Positions 11,743 through 23,311 of a DNA stretch of 64,000 nucleotides are shown piece after piece. Every line of letters begins with the position of its first letter. Position 1 is the first letter of the stretch. This stretch comes from Excoecaria cochinchinensis (taxonomy: Eukaryota; Streptophyta; Magnoliopsida; Malpighiales; Euphorbiaceae): positions 26,807,001-26,871,000 of the forward strand of contig CANTUQ010000101.1 of the NCBI GenBank assembly GCA_947683425.1, in the 5' to 3' direction. The translations under genes and the position numbers were made by a program. The notes under the pieces are model-generated. The model had not been told where the DNA came from and did not search any database. It saw nothing but the letters and a program-made list of their open reading frames with translations.

Positions 11743-11793
11743 TAACATATAATTTGGTGTATATGTACTGATAAATCCAAAAAAGTCTTTATC

Positions 11794-12235
11794 TGTAGAA
11801 GAGAGAGCGATCCGATCGGATGAGATAACCCTGCAATAAGAGGAGCCCGGTCGGACCAGGCGTGAGCACTCCGAAGCTTAAGTTAGTAGCTTAGAGAGAG
11901 AATGTGCTTTAGAGAGATAAAGTTGTGTAATCGATACCTGGAGCCATCGTTGGCTGGGCTATTTATATGAGACAATTGAGCGGCACTCGAGTGCCTGGGG
12001 TGTGATTACTGGCTGTCAGAGTAGGTATTCGGCGACATGACAAGGAGCAGGTGGTAAGCATGGGTGCTGCCTTGTGTCAGGCGGATGATGGGACTGGCGG
12101 TCACATCATTCGATCGGGCATGTGCGCTGCCTAGGAGCTCGTGTCTGATACCTTTGGCTGATGGGCTTTGGGCCTTGCTGGTTGAGTGGGCCGGCTGGAT
12201 GGGCCTTAGAGCAAATGATATTTGCTGGGTTATCA
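11794..12235 (-). repeat. 3' LTR of the Tat element
   Basis: The LTR is bounded by TG (TGTAGAAG) and CA (GGTTATCA) as read on the plus strand, and is 442 bp long. On the element strand it begins TGATAACC directly after a G-rich polypurine tract, carries TATAAATAG (11959-11967), then a word like the conserved post-TATA motif (aacttaagcttcggag). A target duplication cannot be tested because the other LTR is absent. Confidence 0.8.
11959..11967 (-). promoter_or_regulatory. TATA box in the Tat LTR
   Basis: TATAAATAG on the minus strand, in the expected U3/R position. Transcription from this 3' LTR would run leftwards into the P450 on its coding strand. Confidence 0.55.
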
Positions 12236-12250
12236 CTTGTCCCCCCTCAA
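12236..12250 (-). other. polypurine tract of the Tat element
   Basis: On the minus strand TTGAGGGGGGACAAG abuts the LTR start. It fixes the LTR boundary and the orientation of the element. Confidence 0.8.
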
Positions 12251-12520
12251 CAGGTCCGATCGGGCATAGATTTGCCTTTGTAAGTCCGTTCGGATGGGAT
12301 CAGCTTTGGAAATTCCCGATCCGAAGACGCGTACTGGCGCGCTTTTTGAATTTAGGAGGCGCTTTTTCTGAAGAGACGCGCCTACTTGGACAGCTGTTTT
12401 CATTTAATGTCGCGCACGCACCGAGGGTGACGCTTCGCTATTCGCAGAGTCATAATGTCTTTCGACACGTGGCGCTCGTTGTGTGGCGCGTTGTTTGGCG
12501 TGTTCCAGAAGCTTTTGGCT

Positions 12521-12528
12521 TATAAATA
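12521..12528 (+). promoter_or_regulatory. TATA box of the antisense gene inside the Tat element
   Basis: TATAAATA lies 245 bp before the ATG at 12766, after a GC-rich stretch. The leader contains a good splice donor (caag/taagta, 12660), so a 5' UTR intron is likely. This promoter points opposite to the gag-pol transcript. Confidence 0.5.
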
Positions 12529-12765
12529 GGGAACTTTGCAAAGTATTTCCTCTTTATTTTCGAAATCCCTAGCGAAGCTCTGTCAAAATTCCTTCTTGAA
12601 TCTCAGATTTCTGCAAACATCTTCTTGTTTCTTTAAATTCCTTGAGTTCTTTCTATCAAGTAAGTAATTTTTCCTCTTTCCTTTTTGCTTTCTTTTTGCT
12701 TGCTTGCATCCACTCGATTTAAAAACAAGAAACTTGCATCTGTCCACCCTTCTTGCCTGTTGAAA

Positions 12766-15224
12766 ATGGCCTCTAGTAGTGGTGATAGGCTCGATAGCAG
12801 CTTTTTGGATGACTATCAAAACAGACCAGCCATTGAGTCCCACTCTCGATTGACCGCTGGGGAGGTGGCTGAGATCCCCTCCAAATATGGCCTTCCTGAA
12901 GAGGTGTCGGTAGTAGCCTACCCGGAATCGATGGCGGTGACCGAAGGGCCTTTTGGCCGAAATAACAACGAGTGGTTTATTTGCCATCTCTGGAGCCTGG
13001 ATGCTGGCTTGAGGCTCCCACTCGGCGCCTTTGAAGTGGCGATCTTGAGAGGGTATGGGATCGCCCCCAACCAGCTGCATCCGAACGGGTGGAGGTCAGT
13101 GGCGTGCTTCAAAATCTTGTGCCAAATAGAGGCGGTCGCTCCGACCCTTGAGCTTTTCACGCACTTCTTCTATATATCGGCTCGAAGCGATGGGACAGAG
13201 TACTTTTTCACCAGCCGACCGAAGAAGAAATTGATGTTTATCCCGACCTCGATGAAAGGGTACAAGGAGAGATACTTCTTAGTCGGGATGAAGGGTGGAT
13301 TTGGCGTGCGCCTTACCCGATCGAACAGGGCCAAGATTTTAAAGGACCTTGCAGCGGGTCAGCCCATGTATGAGGGCGATATAAAGAAGCTAATGGACGC
13401 TGTAAGTAGGAATGGAGAGCCCTATCAGTCCAGCTTTCTTTTGACTACGCTGTTCGGGTCTTCCAGTTCTGAAGCCGCTGAGGATGCAGAACGTGAGCAT
13501 TAGGATCGGGAAGAAAACATTGTCATTATACACCATCATGCATTGCATTTTATTTATGCTTTGTGACAGAGATTTCCGTATGAAAACTTATCTCGTTTAT
13601 TGCCTGGTTGCAGCTGAGATGGCTGGTGGTAATGGAGCGTCGAAATAGCTTGGCAATCGGATCAGGCAAAAACGTGAGGCGGAGAAGAAAGCCCAGGAGC
13701 AAAGAAAGAGGAGAAGGTTGGTTCTTTCTACCGATCTTCAAGCTTCTAGGGGGGCGGCTGATGCTTCAACAACGGCTCCCGCCGTTGCAGCCATTCCGAT
13801 CTCCTCGGTGCCTCCTGCTTCCGTCGCTGCGCCTACTTCCACCGCTGCTAGGCATAAAACTGTGCCTCGGACTGAGACTTCTCCTCAGCTGGTGCGCAGT
13901 CGGCCCCCACATCTTCGGGATGAGCCGGACGAGGATAATGTGCCGATCGGTGTCACTTTCCGAGAGGTGGAAGAGGCCGCTCAAAAGAGAGCTGCAGAGG
14001 CCGCTGTAGAGTCGGATAGCCGGGTGGCTGCTAGGGGCAAAGCCGTCCAGCAAGGGGAACCGCCCAGGAGATCGGGGGATCGCCGACCAACGCTCTTCAA
14101 AGACTTCCTGAGGGAGAACTTCGGCAGCGATTGGTCCCTAGGCCAAGTGGCTGGGCCTATTTGTCGCGGTCTCCTTCGGGAAGACGATCATAGGGAGATC
14201 GGCGAGACCGGCCAGATCCAGAAAGATTTTCATGCTATTGGCATTCAGCTTTTTGATGTATGAAGTCTTTTTCTTTTTTTTTTGTGGGATTACTGATGTT
14301 CCCTATTTATTTTCCTTTCTTTTTCTGGGGCAGGTGGCCAGAAGGGCTCAGCGTCTTCAGCTCGCTGCGTCTACTTGGAAAGGAAGGGCGGAGGATGGCT
14401 CCAAGGCCAAGGCTCATGCTGATATTGCTCGGAAGGAGGCCTCCGCTCTTCGTGCCGATCTGACAAGAGAGAAGCAGCGATCTGCAGCTTCTCACTCAGA
14501 GACAGTGACTTTGCAGAAGGAAGTCCATCAGAAAACCCAGGACCTGAAGGCACGGCAAGGGGAGGTTGATAAACTGAAGGGGGAGGTTGCTCGCCTTTCT
14601 GCTGAGAATGCACAAACTAGGCGGTTCGAAGCAGACGCAACCTGACTGGATGCCGAGTGCAAAGAGTTGGCTGCGGAGAATGCCAGATTAAAAGTAGTGG
14701 GCGAGCAGCTTCGCAAGGGAGAGGAGTCTCTGAGGGCATCTCTGGAGGAGAAAGAGGCTTCTTTCACTACGATCCTTGAAGAGGAGCTTGCAAACCAGAA
14801 GGAGCGTCTTCTTGATGAGCTAGCAGAGGCTCAGGTAGAGTTGCTGTCTCGGCTAATTCATGAAGCTGGGAGGCGCTTTCCTGGCGCCGATCTGTCTTAG
14901 ATGGATGATCCGGCTTCATTGTCTGCGCCTCCTACCAGCGATGACGAAGGGGACGCTCCTGAAGGGGAGGCGACTCGGAGAGCTCCGGAAGGAGATGTTT
15001 CTATTCCTGAGGCCGATCGGGAGACTCCAACAGAAACCGATCCTACAATACCTCCAGCGCCTGAGGTTGAGATAGTGGTGCAACCTTCAGCGGGCCCTGT
15101 CTCTGAAGGAGGAGATGGGTCCGTGCCACCATCTGCCGATCCCTCTCAGGCCACCGCCGATTCGCAAGCAGAGCATACTGCCGATCCTCCTGGCCAAGTA
15201 GATATTGTAGATATAGAGGGTTAG
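12766..15224 (+). pseudogene. antisense extra gene of the Tat element (Transposase_28-like, coiled coil)
   Basis: Encoded opposite to gag-pol. Three coding exons join in one frame: 12766-13492, 13614-14257 and 14334-15224 (754 codons), all with GT-AG borders. Exon 1 carries the 'putative gypsy type transposon' domain (Pfam Transposase_28): LTAGEVAEIPSKYGLP near residue 30 and an LHPNGWRSV core near residue 105. Exon 2 is Pro/Ala/Arg-rich linker. Exon 3 begins with a long heptad-rich coiled coil (KLKGEVARLSAENAQ) and ends in an acidic Pro-rich tail. An AATAAA lies at 15318, about 95 bp past the stop. Three premature stops interrupt it: 13646 (TAG), 14643 (TGA) and 14898 (TAG). The function of this family is unknown; it is known as the antisense ORF of Tat elements. 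The first ATG at 12685 is in frame but sits in the probable leader. Confidence 0.75.
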
Positions 15225-15507
15225 CGTAGGAGCTTAGATTAGCTTTCTTTTTATTCATTCTTTTATTTTCCATCTCTATAACAATTCTTTGCAAATTGTA
15301 TAGTTCAAAGCATTCTTAATAAAGTTGCTTATTTCTGCAAGTTATTGTATACATAAGTTTGTATTAATATTTGCAATATAATCGAGCTAAGTACTACTCG
15401 TGAAATATAGCATAATATTTGCAAGTACTTCCTGAATTCAGATAACGCCTAAGCTCAATGACCGATCGGATCAATCTGGCTTTTCAAATCGCATAAAGTT
15501 TGCACAA

Positions 15508-15730
15508 TTAGGCTAAGCAATGCTCATAAAGTTGCATAATAATTGCATAACTGAGCTAGGTGATGCTCATAGAGTTGCATGAGAATTGCATGACTGAGCT
15601 AGGTGATACTCGTAGAGTTGCATAAGAATTGCATAACCGAGCCAAGTGATGCTCATAAAACAGCATAAGAGTTGCCTGACTGAGCTAGGTGATACTCGTA
15701 GAGTTGCATAAGAATTGCATAACCGAGCAA
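15508..15730. repeat. 43-bp tandem repeat array in the Tat element
   Basis: Five units start at 15508, 15551, 15594, 15637 and 15680, exactly 43 bp apart, with a partial unit from 15723. Units alternate between two variants (ctgagctaggtgat... and ccgagccaagtgat...), which suggests a higher-order 86-bp period. The array lies between the end of the antisense gene and the end of integrase. Tandem arrays in the 3' untranslated region are a known feature of Tat/Ogre elements. Confidence 0.9.
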
Positions 15731-15916
15731 GAGAGGTTAGATCCTCTATAATACGGATAACATTTGGGGAGGTAAGGTCCTCCTTCGCGACAGATTTGCT
15801 TTTTTAGCTTGGAATGGGCATCAAGCCTAGCGTAGAACACTATATTATGCATTAAATGAACAGTCATGAAAGAAAGAACCTTTTTATTAATCAGGCAATT
15901 GCCAGGTTCGGATACA

Positions 15917-18900
15917 TTATGAGACATGGTACTTCTTGAGTACTTCAACATTCCACCTTCTGGGGATATCTTGCCCTTCCACAGTTTGGAGCCTATAAGT
16001 GCTCGGGCTTAAGACTTTAGAGACCTCGTAGGGCCCTTCCCAATTTGGCATTAGCTTTCCCACTCCGGCATTCCCCGAGCCTAATTCTGCCTTTCTGAGC
16101 ACCAGATCGCCTACATTGAAGGTTCTGGACCTCACTTTAGCATTATGGTATCTGGCCACTCTTTGTTTATAGGCAGCGATCTTGGTGTAGGCGTCCTCCC
16201 TCTTTCCTTCTATGAGATCTAAGTCTTGGCATCTCTCTTGTGTGTTCATCCGTTCAGAGTAGAGAGCCGATCGGTAAGAAGGGAGGCCGACCTCTACAGG
16301 AATCATTGCTTCGGAGCCGTAGACAAGGGAGAATGGCGTTTGATGAGTGCCTGTTCTGGGCGACGTTCTGTACGTCCATAGGACACTCTGCAGTTCTTCA
16401 GTCCAGTTGCCTTTGGCTTGACCCAGTCGCTTCTTTAATCCCTCCAAGATGGTCTGATTGGAGACCTCAGTCATTCCGTTGCTCTGGGATGAGCGACTGA
16501 TGTGAACTTTAGTCTGATGTTCAAGCCTTGGCAAAAGTTTCTGAAAATGGAGCTGTCGAACTGCTTGCCATTAACTACGATAAAAACATTAGGTAAGCCA
16601 TACCTGCAGATGATGCTCTTCCATGTAAAGCTCTTGACCCTCTCGGCTGTGATGGTGGCTACCGGTTTAGCCTCAATCCATTTGGAGAAGTGGTCTACTG
16701 CTACTATGAGGAACTTCATCTGCTTTTTGCCTTGGGGAAAAGGTCCTAAGATGTCCATTCCCCACTGGTTGAACGGCCATGCAACTCCGATCGGCTGCTG
16801 GTCTGCTCCGTGCTGCCTTATAATCCTGCCATGTATTTGGCATTGTGGGCATATCCTTACTTTCTCCTGGACATCTTTAAGCATGCTAGGCCAGTAATAT
16901 CCCGTCTGAAGGGCTTTTCTTGCCATAGCTCTGCTTGCCTCGTGCGCCCCGCATATGCCTTCATGGAGCTCTCTGAGGATATAGTCTCCCTCTTCCTCCG
17001 TCACGCACTTGAGCCAAGGGTGGCTGAAAGCTTTTTTGTACAAATCACCGTTAATGATGGAGTAATTGAGAGATTTTCGAGATACCTTTCGAGCTTCATC
17101 TTTGTCCTCGGGCAGACGTCCTGTCTGTAGGAACTGCTTGATTGGGCTCATCCAGGTTTCATTCTCTTGGTCGATCTCCATCATCTCCGGCTCATCTAGG
17201 GAGGAGGAAGTATGGTCGACAACGGCAATATTTTCCTCTATGACGCTTTGTGCGGAAGCAGACATCTTTGCTAGCCGATCGGCCTCTGCATTTTGGTCTC
17301 TGGGGACTTTCTGTAGCACCCATTCCGACCCAGTCTCTTCCAGTTTTGCGCATGCAGCTTTGACTTTGGCCAGGTACTGGATCATTGTGGCCTCACGTGC
17401 TTCGAAGGTCCCCAAAACCTGACTGGTTACCAGCTGGGAGTCACTCCTGATGGCTACTGACTCCGGTCGGATGGCATGGAGCAGTCTCAGCCCTTGAAGG
17501 AGCGCCTCATATTCTGCCACATTATTAGAAGCTTTAAAATTAAGCTTTATGGCGTACCTTATTGTGATGCCCAAAGGGCCTTTTATTATTATGCCGACGC
17601 CTCCTCGAGTGTCATTTGCTGCGCCGTCCACTGTCATTTTCCAGCATTGTGGTTTGGGCTGACTCTGTGGTTCCTCACCCGCAAATTCAGCTATGAAATC
17701 TGCTAAAGCCTGGGCCTTTATCGCTTTTCTGGGCTCGTACCTGACATACCAGGACTGTAGCTTAATTGCCCATCCCACCATTTTGCCTTCCAGATCGGGC
17801 ATCTGGAGTATCTTTCTAAGAGGATGACCCGATCGGACGACAATTGTGTGCGCCTCGAAGTAAGGTCTCAATTTCCTTGCACACATCATGAGGGCAATAA
17901 TGAGCTGCTCGACCGGCCCCTTTCTTAGATCCGGACCTCTGAGTACTTCACTTACGTAGTACACGGGTAGCTGTTGGGTATCTTCCTCTCGGACCAAGGC
18001 ACCTACAACAGCTTCCTTAGAGGTGGCTAAATAGAGGTACAGATTTTCACCTGGTACCGGTCGGCTGAGCAGCGGCGGGTTGGTGAGGAATGCCTTCAGC
18101 TCTTCGAAGGCTTGCTGGCAGTCTTCCCCCCAGACAAAAGTTTCACTCTTCCTCAGCTTCTTGAAGAAAGGGGTGCAGCGCTTGGCTGAAGAGGAAATGA
18201 ATCGTCCTAAGGCTGTTATCTTTCCATTCAACTTCTGCACGTCTTTTATGCTCCTGGGGGGTTGCATCTCGAGGATGGCCTTTATTTTTTCTGGATTTGC
18301 CTCAATCCCTCGTTGGGAGACTAGGAATCCTAAAAATTTTCCTGATGGTACCCCGAAGACGCACTTCTCGGGGTTGAGCTTCATCTGGAATTTATTCAGA
18401 GTGTCAAAACCTTTTGCCAGATCGGCTGGATGTTCCTCGGCGCTTCGGCTCTTGACGATCATGTCATCTACATATACTTCGACATTCTGTCCGATCTGGT
18501 CTTTGAAGATCTTGTTCATTAGATGCTGATATGTGGCCCCAGCATTCTTTAGTCCGAACGGCATCATCCTGTAGCAGAATGTCCCGTCGTCTGTGATAAA
18601 GCTGGTTTTCTCCTGATCGAGGAGCCACATCAGGATTTGGTGGTAGCCAGCATATGCGTCTAGAAGAGAGTAAATGGCATGGCATGTTGTGGCGTCTACC
18701 AACTGGTCTATACTTGGCAGGGGATAGCTGTCTTTGGGACATGCCTTATTGAGGTCGGTAAAGTCGACACACATCCGCAGCTTGCCAGACTTCTTCTTGA
18801 CCAACACCACGTTAGCCAGCCATTCAGGGTAGTCTACCTCTCGGATGGTTCCGGTCTTGAGTAGCCTATCCACCTCTTCAGAAATGAACTTCCTCCGATC

Positions 18901-21520
18901 GGGTGCGTGCCTTCTTAGCTTTTGGCGGATCGCAGGGAAGTTTGGGTCCACATTTAACTTGTGGGTGATTATCTTGGGGTCCACGCCAGGGATATCTTCC
19001 GGCTTCCAGGCAAAGGTCGCTTGATTGATGGTCAGGACATGCATGATGGCTTCTTCAGTTTCTTTATCCATGCTTGTCCCCACCTGAACATTTTTCCCTT
19101 TATGTAGCGACCTGGCCTTTGTCGCCTCTGCTGGGTCCATCCTGGGCCTTGCCTCCTGCTCTTGCCGCTCGAGGCCGGGCTCTATGACCATTGCTTCTCG
19201 CTGTTGCTTTATCATGGTGATGTAAGCCTCCCTGGATGCTTTTTGGTCACCTCTCAAGACGGCGACGCCTCCTGTGGTTGGAATCTTCATCACCATGTAG
19301 CGGATGGAGGTCACAGCTCCTGTCTGGAAAAGCAATGGCCTGCCGAAAATGGCATTGTAGGCAAACGTAATGTCAATAACCATGAAAATTACCTTACAAG
19401 CGTGAGCTATTGCCTCTTGGCCGAACTCGACAAAGAGCTCTACAGATCCCACCACGGGGATAGTGGCGTTGCCCAGGCCGATCAGAGGAGTGGCATTTGG
19501 CTTCAGCTCTCCGATCGGGAGTCTCATGGCTCGGTAGGCTTGGAGAGTTAGGACATTGACAGCACTGCCGTTGTCTACTAGAATTCTCTTTACATTGAAA
19601 TTATTTATCCGAGCTCTTACAACGAGAGCGTCCTCATGAGGAAATAGGACGTCTCGTGCGTCTTCGCTGGAAATGGTGACTGAGGCAGGCTGCTCTGCCT
19701 GGCGGGAGAGGTAGACGCCTTTCCCTTTCCCCTTTTTGGGGAGATCTTCTCCATAGGATGACCCTCCGGTGATCATGTTTATCACCCCGGCATAGGGTCT
19801 GCCCGGGTCGGCGTTTCTGGGGTTCCTACGCTCATCATCGTCTGAGTCAGGATCATCCCTTCGAGGCTTCGGCTGTCTGCAGGGTTCGTCCTCTCTGGCC
19901 GGGCCTGTGAATCTCCTGAGGGCCCCGCGGCATATCAGCCTTTCAATCTCCTTTTTAAGTGAGGTGCAATCGTCGGTTAAGTGACCGACGTCTCTGTGGA
20001 ACTCACAGTATTTGCTTGGGTCCCTCACAACCCGGCTTTTTTCGGAGAGGTCCCTGGGCCAGTTGACTTTGCGGTGCTTCTCTTTGATCCACATTAGCAT
20101 CGCGGTTGGGGTAGCATTGAGAGGGGTGTACGTCCTCTCTGCCTGATCGTCTGGACGTGGGTTCCGGTCTTTGCCCGATCCTCTAGCCTGGCCTGAGTTT
20201 CTGGAACTTTGAGTTCCGTCTTGGCCTCTAGCTGTCCGATCGGAAGTGGGGGCTCTTTGAGTAGAGCGATTGTCCGGATATTGTAGGCGGTCCAGAACGC
20301 TGGTCCTTCCTCTCCTGTTGGACCTAAGGGCATCATCCAGCTGGATGTGTTTCCTGGCCCTCTCCATAAGTTCAGCAAAGCTGGATGGGGGTCTTGTTGT
20401 AAGTGACTCAAAGAGTGGTCGGTCAGTGATGCCCCCTGATAAGGCGGTGGTCGCCATCTCGACACTGACATTTCTTACTTCAGACATGGTAGCCTGAAAC
20501 CTGTTGATGTAGTCTCGGAGACTTTCATCGGTCCTTTGGTAAAGGTTGCACAGGTCGTTCACCGTCTTAGGCGCACGTGTTTGCACGATGAACCTTGTGG
20601 TGAACAGCTCCCTTAACTGTCTGAATGACGAAATGGAGATTAAAGGCAGCTCATGGAACCATGTCAATGCATCCCCTCCCAAGGTGGTAGGGAAAACCCT
20701 ACAGGCTATTCTTTCGTCATAAGTATAGACCTGTACCTTGGTCAAGTACTCGGCCAAGTGCGTGGTAGGTTCGGTTTTGCCCGTATACCTTTCCATAACC
20801 ACATCTCTCCACCTGGGGGGGAGCTCAGCATCAGTTATTTCTCTGCAGAAGGGGGAGGCGGTATTCCCGCAAGTGTTTCCTTCAAAGGCGCCTTTTTTGG
20901 GCGGGAGGAAACCAAACTGCTTGAGCTTCTGCTTGAACCACTGGTCTTCTTTAGTCCACGGGTTCTGTTTTCTCAGGGTCGTGGCGGTGGACTCGCCCTT
21001 GTGCTTTCTCACCTGGCTGCGGTTTGGGGTGCACATGTGGGATACGTCATCCCTCACGGATGGAGTGGCAGGACCTGCTGCTGTAGGGAGAGGCCCTATT
21101 TGCAGACATTATCTGCTTTCCCTTGTCACTCCTTCCCGGGGTCCTGATCGCGCTTTTTCGGGTTCCCTGAGCTCGGGACTCATTGATGATGATTCCCTTA
21201 TTCCTGTTTCTCCTGAAGTCTTCGCCGGTGAGGTAATCCTCTTGGGCTCATTCAGAAGCGGCTGGCATTTTACCCTTCTTAAGGGTTTGAACAATGCTTT
21301 TTGTAAAATCACTGAGAATGGCGCGCATGTCCCTCACAGTGATGGGAGTGTCCTCTGGTTGCCTAGTAGCGGTATTATCGAATTCGGGAAGGAGGTTGGT
21401 CCTCATGGGGGACCTGGTGGGTGCTTCACTCCTTCTCGAGGTGCCTGATATGGCACGAGCGTTGTCATCATGGTCCAGGTCCATGGGGGCTGTATTCTCA
21501 TTGGATCTCGAGTTTGCCAT
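15917..21520 (-). pseudogene. Tat gag-pol polyprotein, defective
   Basis: Gag starts at 21520. A TGA at 21248 and a frame change break the first 150 codons. From 21057 one frame runs 1,528 codons: gag core near residues 115-200, protease (VDNGSAVN, about 492), reverse transcriptase with YVDD (about 859), RNase H, a second RNase H (VDGAAN about 1142, AEYEALL, RSDSQLV), and the integrase zinc finger and core. The frame then shifts by one base near 16485, and the integrase C-terminus continues at 16534-15917. In the integrase core the second catalytic aspartate position, before NGKQFDS, reads Val. The element therefore cannot make a working integrase. The dual RNase H assigns it to the Tat lineage. 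Confidence 0.85.
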
Positions 21521-21540
21521 CTCTCAACGAAAGCATCAAA

Positions 21541-21718
21541 TGATAAAGCCATTTCTGACTTTATCAGGAGGCGTATAAGGGCCAAGGACACCTTCTCCCT
21601 GTATGAGGCCTTTTGGGGCAAAGCCCCAGAAACAAAGCCGTGAGCGCTCCGGCCCAAATCGGACAATATCATACAGAGCCCGATACGCCTCCCGATAAAG
21701 TCAGAAATGGCTTTATCA
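21541..21718. repeat. 35-bp inverted repeat at the broken 5' end of the Tat element
   Basis: 21541-21575 and 21684-21718 are reverse complements with 34 of 35 matches, separated by 108 bp. Each arm itself has GATAAAG...CTTTATC ends. No flanking duplication is evident, so a simple MITE insertion is not supported. It marks where recognisable Tat sequence stops. Confidence 0.85.
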
Positions 21719-21839
21719 TGTACTTTCCCACGTTTTTCACCAATAAAGGTTTTTTTTTTTTTCAGGAAGTTGTTTAGAGAAAAAAAGAAAAAGTTCTCAA
21801 AATTGAATATAGCTTACTCTTAAATGTTTTAAGCTATTT
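21719..21839. other. short spacer between the Tat and Athila elements
   Basis: AT-rich sequence with a poly-T run; no gene or known repeat is seen. It is the DNA into which the Athila element inserted (target TCAAT at 21840-21844). Confidence 0.4.
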
Positions 21840-21844
21840 TCAAT

Positions 21845-23278
21845 TGATGTGAATGCAAAATGTTATCATTTTACCCTCAATAATCAGTATTTTGTGGTGA
21901 TTTAATGAATAAATATACTCATTAATGTGTTATTTTGATTTAGGAACTAATTGGAAATATAAATAGCAAAATAAAGATAATTGAGCACTTATTTGGCATT
22001 ATGGACACAGCAGAGTAATTTGGCCATAACTCTCTCATACGAACTGCAAATGAGGCGATTCAAAATGCTATGGAACGAGGAGAAACAGATCTACAACGTT
22101 TATGCTTTGAGTTTTTCGAGATACTGACTTCATCAAGGTCATAATCGGGCTTGAATTTGGTATACGTGATTGTCTAAAATTTCAGTTTTCCAAGAGCAGA
22201 GCAAGTTGAGTACACGTGCAGTCTATTTTGGGGACCAAATTACAGACCTGGCATGTGGAATTACAGCTGGATTATTAGTCTTTTATGTGCATTAGAAGTC
22301 CTTTTATTTTATTTTATTTTAAAAGAACCAGATTTTATGGAGATAGAGTTGTCATATTTGAGGAGTTTTTTTTTTGGCTTTTTGTTCGGGGGATCAGTTA
22401 TGGAAAAATAGGGGAAGGAGTTTTAAAAGGGCAGGACTGTTCTGTTTTGAGGGAGGATTTCGTTTTGAATTCTAAAAATCTTGTTCTTCGTTATTTTGTT
22501 ATGGCTTGTAGCTAAACTCTCTATCTCGGTTGAAGGCTACAGAAACCATTAATTGTTGATTTGTGAGACATTGGCTTATTCAATTCCAATTGCTTTATTC
22601 AAGTATTGATTTTTCTTCTATTTTAATTTTCTGATTATTTGATTGAATGGCTAAGTGTGCAATTAGTTTGTTGAGTTGAATAATCCATTGCTAGATTGAG
22701 AACCTATATCCGTAATTGTATGGGAATTTTGATCATTAGTAGCATCTGAATTATATTGTTTACTACGTTAGATTCAATAAATTTAGGAAGGAAAATCATC
22801 TAGGTTAAATATAACACTGTGTGTTTTATTGTCTTGCTCGTTTGTTCTTCTAGATCATATAATTGTTATTTAATTAAACGTTAGATCGTATCTAATAGTT
22901 ATTGGATAGCAAGAATAGAGTAGGATACATGTTTTTATTCTATTAATCATAAGGAAGGACAGATATTGATATCATGACGAGTATTTGAAGTACGATTAAC
23001 TATCATTGGTGTCGATGAACAAATCAAGTTAATGGTGGATGTGCTTGATTCCGAGGTTTCTTTATTCTGATTTTAATTTTAGTATTTTATTTAATTCATT
23101 TCTTATAGATTTGATCCAATTTTCTCACACACAAAACCCCATCTTTAATTTATTTGTCGATTTTAGTGCGTATTTATACATACTAGCTCCTTGTGGGATC
23201 GATCCTTCTTGTCACTAATTACATTTTTTTTTATTAGTGCAGTTGGTTAATTTGGTATTGTAGGCGACAGCTCTACCA
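21845..23278 (+). repeat. 5' LTR of the Athila element
   Basis: It runs from TGATGTGAATGC to CTCTACCA and matches 31263-32698 almost base for base. Small open frames such as 22285-22515 recur in both LTRs and are not genes. Confidence 0.93.
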
Positions 23279-23283
23279 AATTT

Positions 23284-23301
23284 TGGCGCCGTTGCCGGGG
23301 A
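23284..23301 (+). other. primer-binding site, tRNA-Asp type
   Basis: TGGCGCCGTTGCCGGGGA starts five bases after the LTR. It is complementary to the 3' end of plant tRNA-Asp and typical of Athila elements. Confidence 0.9.
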
Positions 23302-23311
23302 GCTTAAGTTT

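Larger units (their letters stand above)
11794..21575 (-). mobile_element. Tat-lineage Gypsy retrotransposon, 5' LTR lost
   Basis: The element reads right to left: gag (from 21520), protease, reverse transcriptase, RNase H, a second RNase H, integrase (to 15917), a tandem-repeat spacer, an antisense spliced gene (12766-15224), a polypurine tract (12236-12250) and a 3' LTR (11794-12235). The dual RNase H and the antisense extra ORF are recognised traits of the Tat lineage. No copy of the LTR is found to the right. The body fades out at about 21575, where a 35-bp inverted repeat begins. It sits 124 bp upstream of the P450 start codon and so has displaced the distal P450 promoter. Confidence 0.85.

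Noticed and set aside
12583..13160. Minus-strand frames opposite the antisense Tat gene
   Set aside because: They are shadows of exon 1 of the Transposase_28-like gene, which has the recognisable protein signature.
15508..15730. CRISPR-like direct repeats
   Set aside because: Units are head-to-tail without unique spacers, in a plant retrotransposon; this is a tandem repeat.
22285..22515. 76-codon frame, repeated at 31671-31934
   Set aside because: It occurs inside both Athila LTRs and has no motif, so it is LTR sequence.
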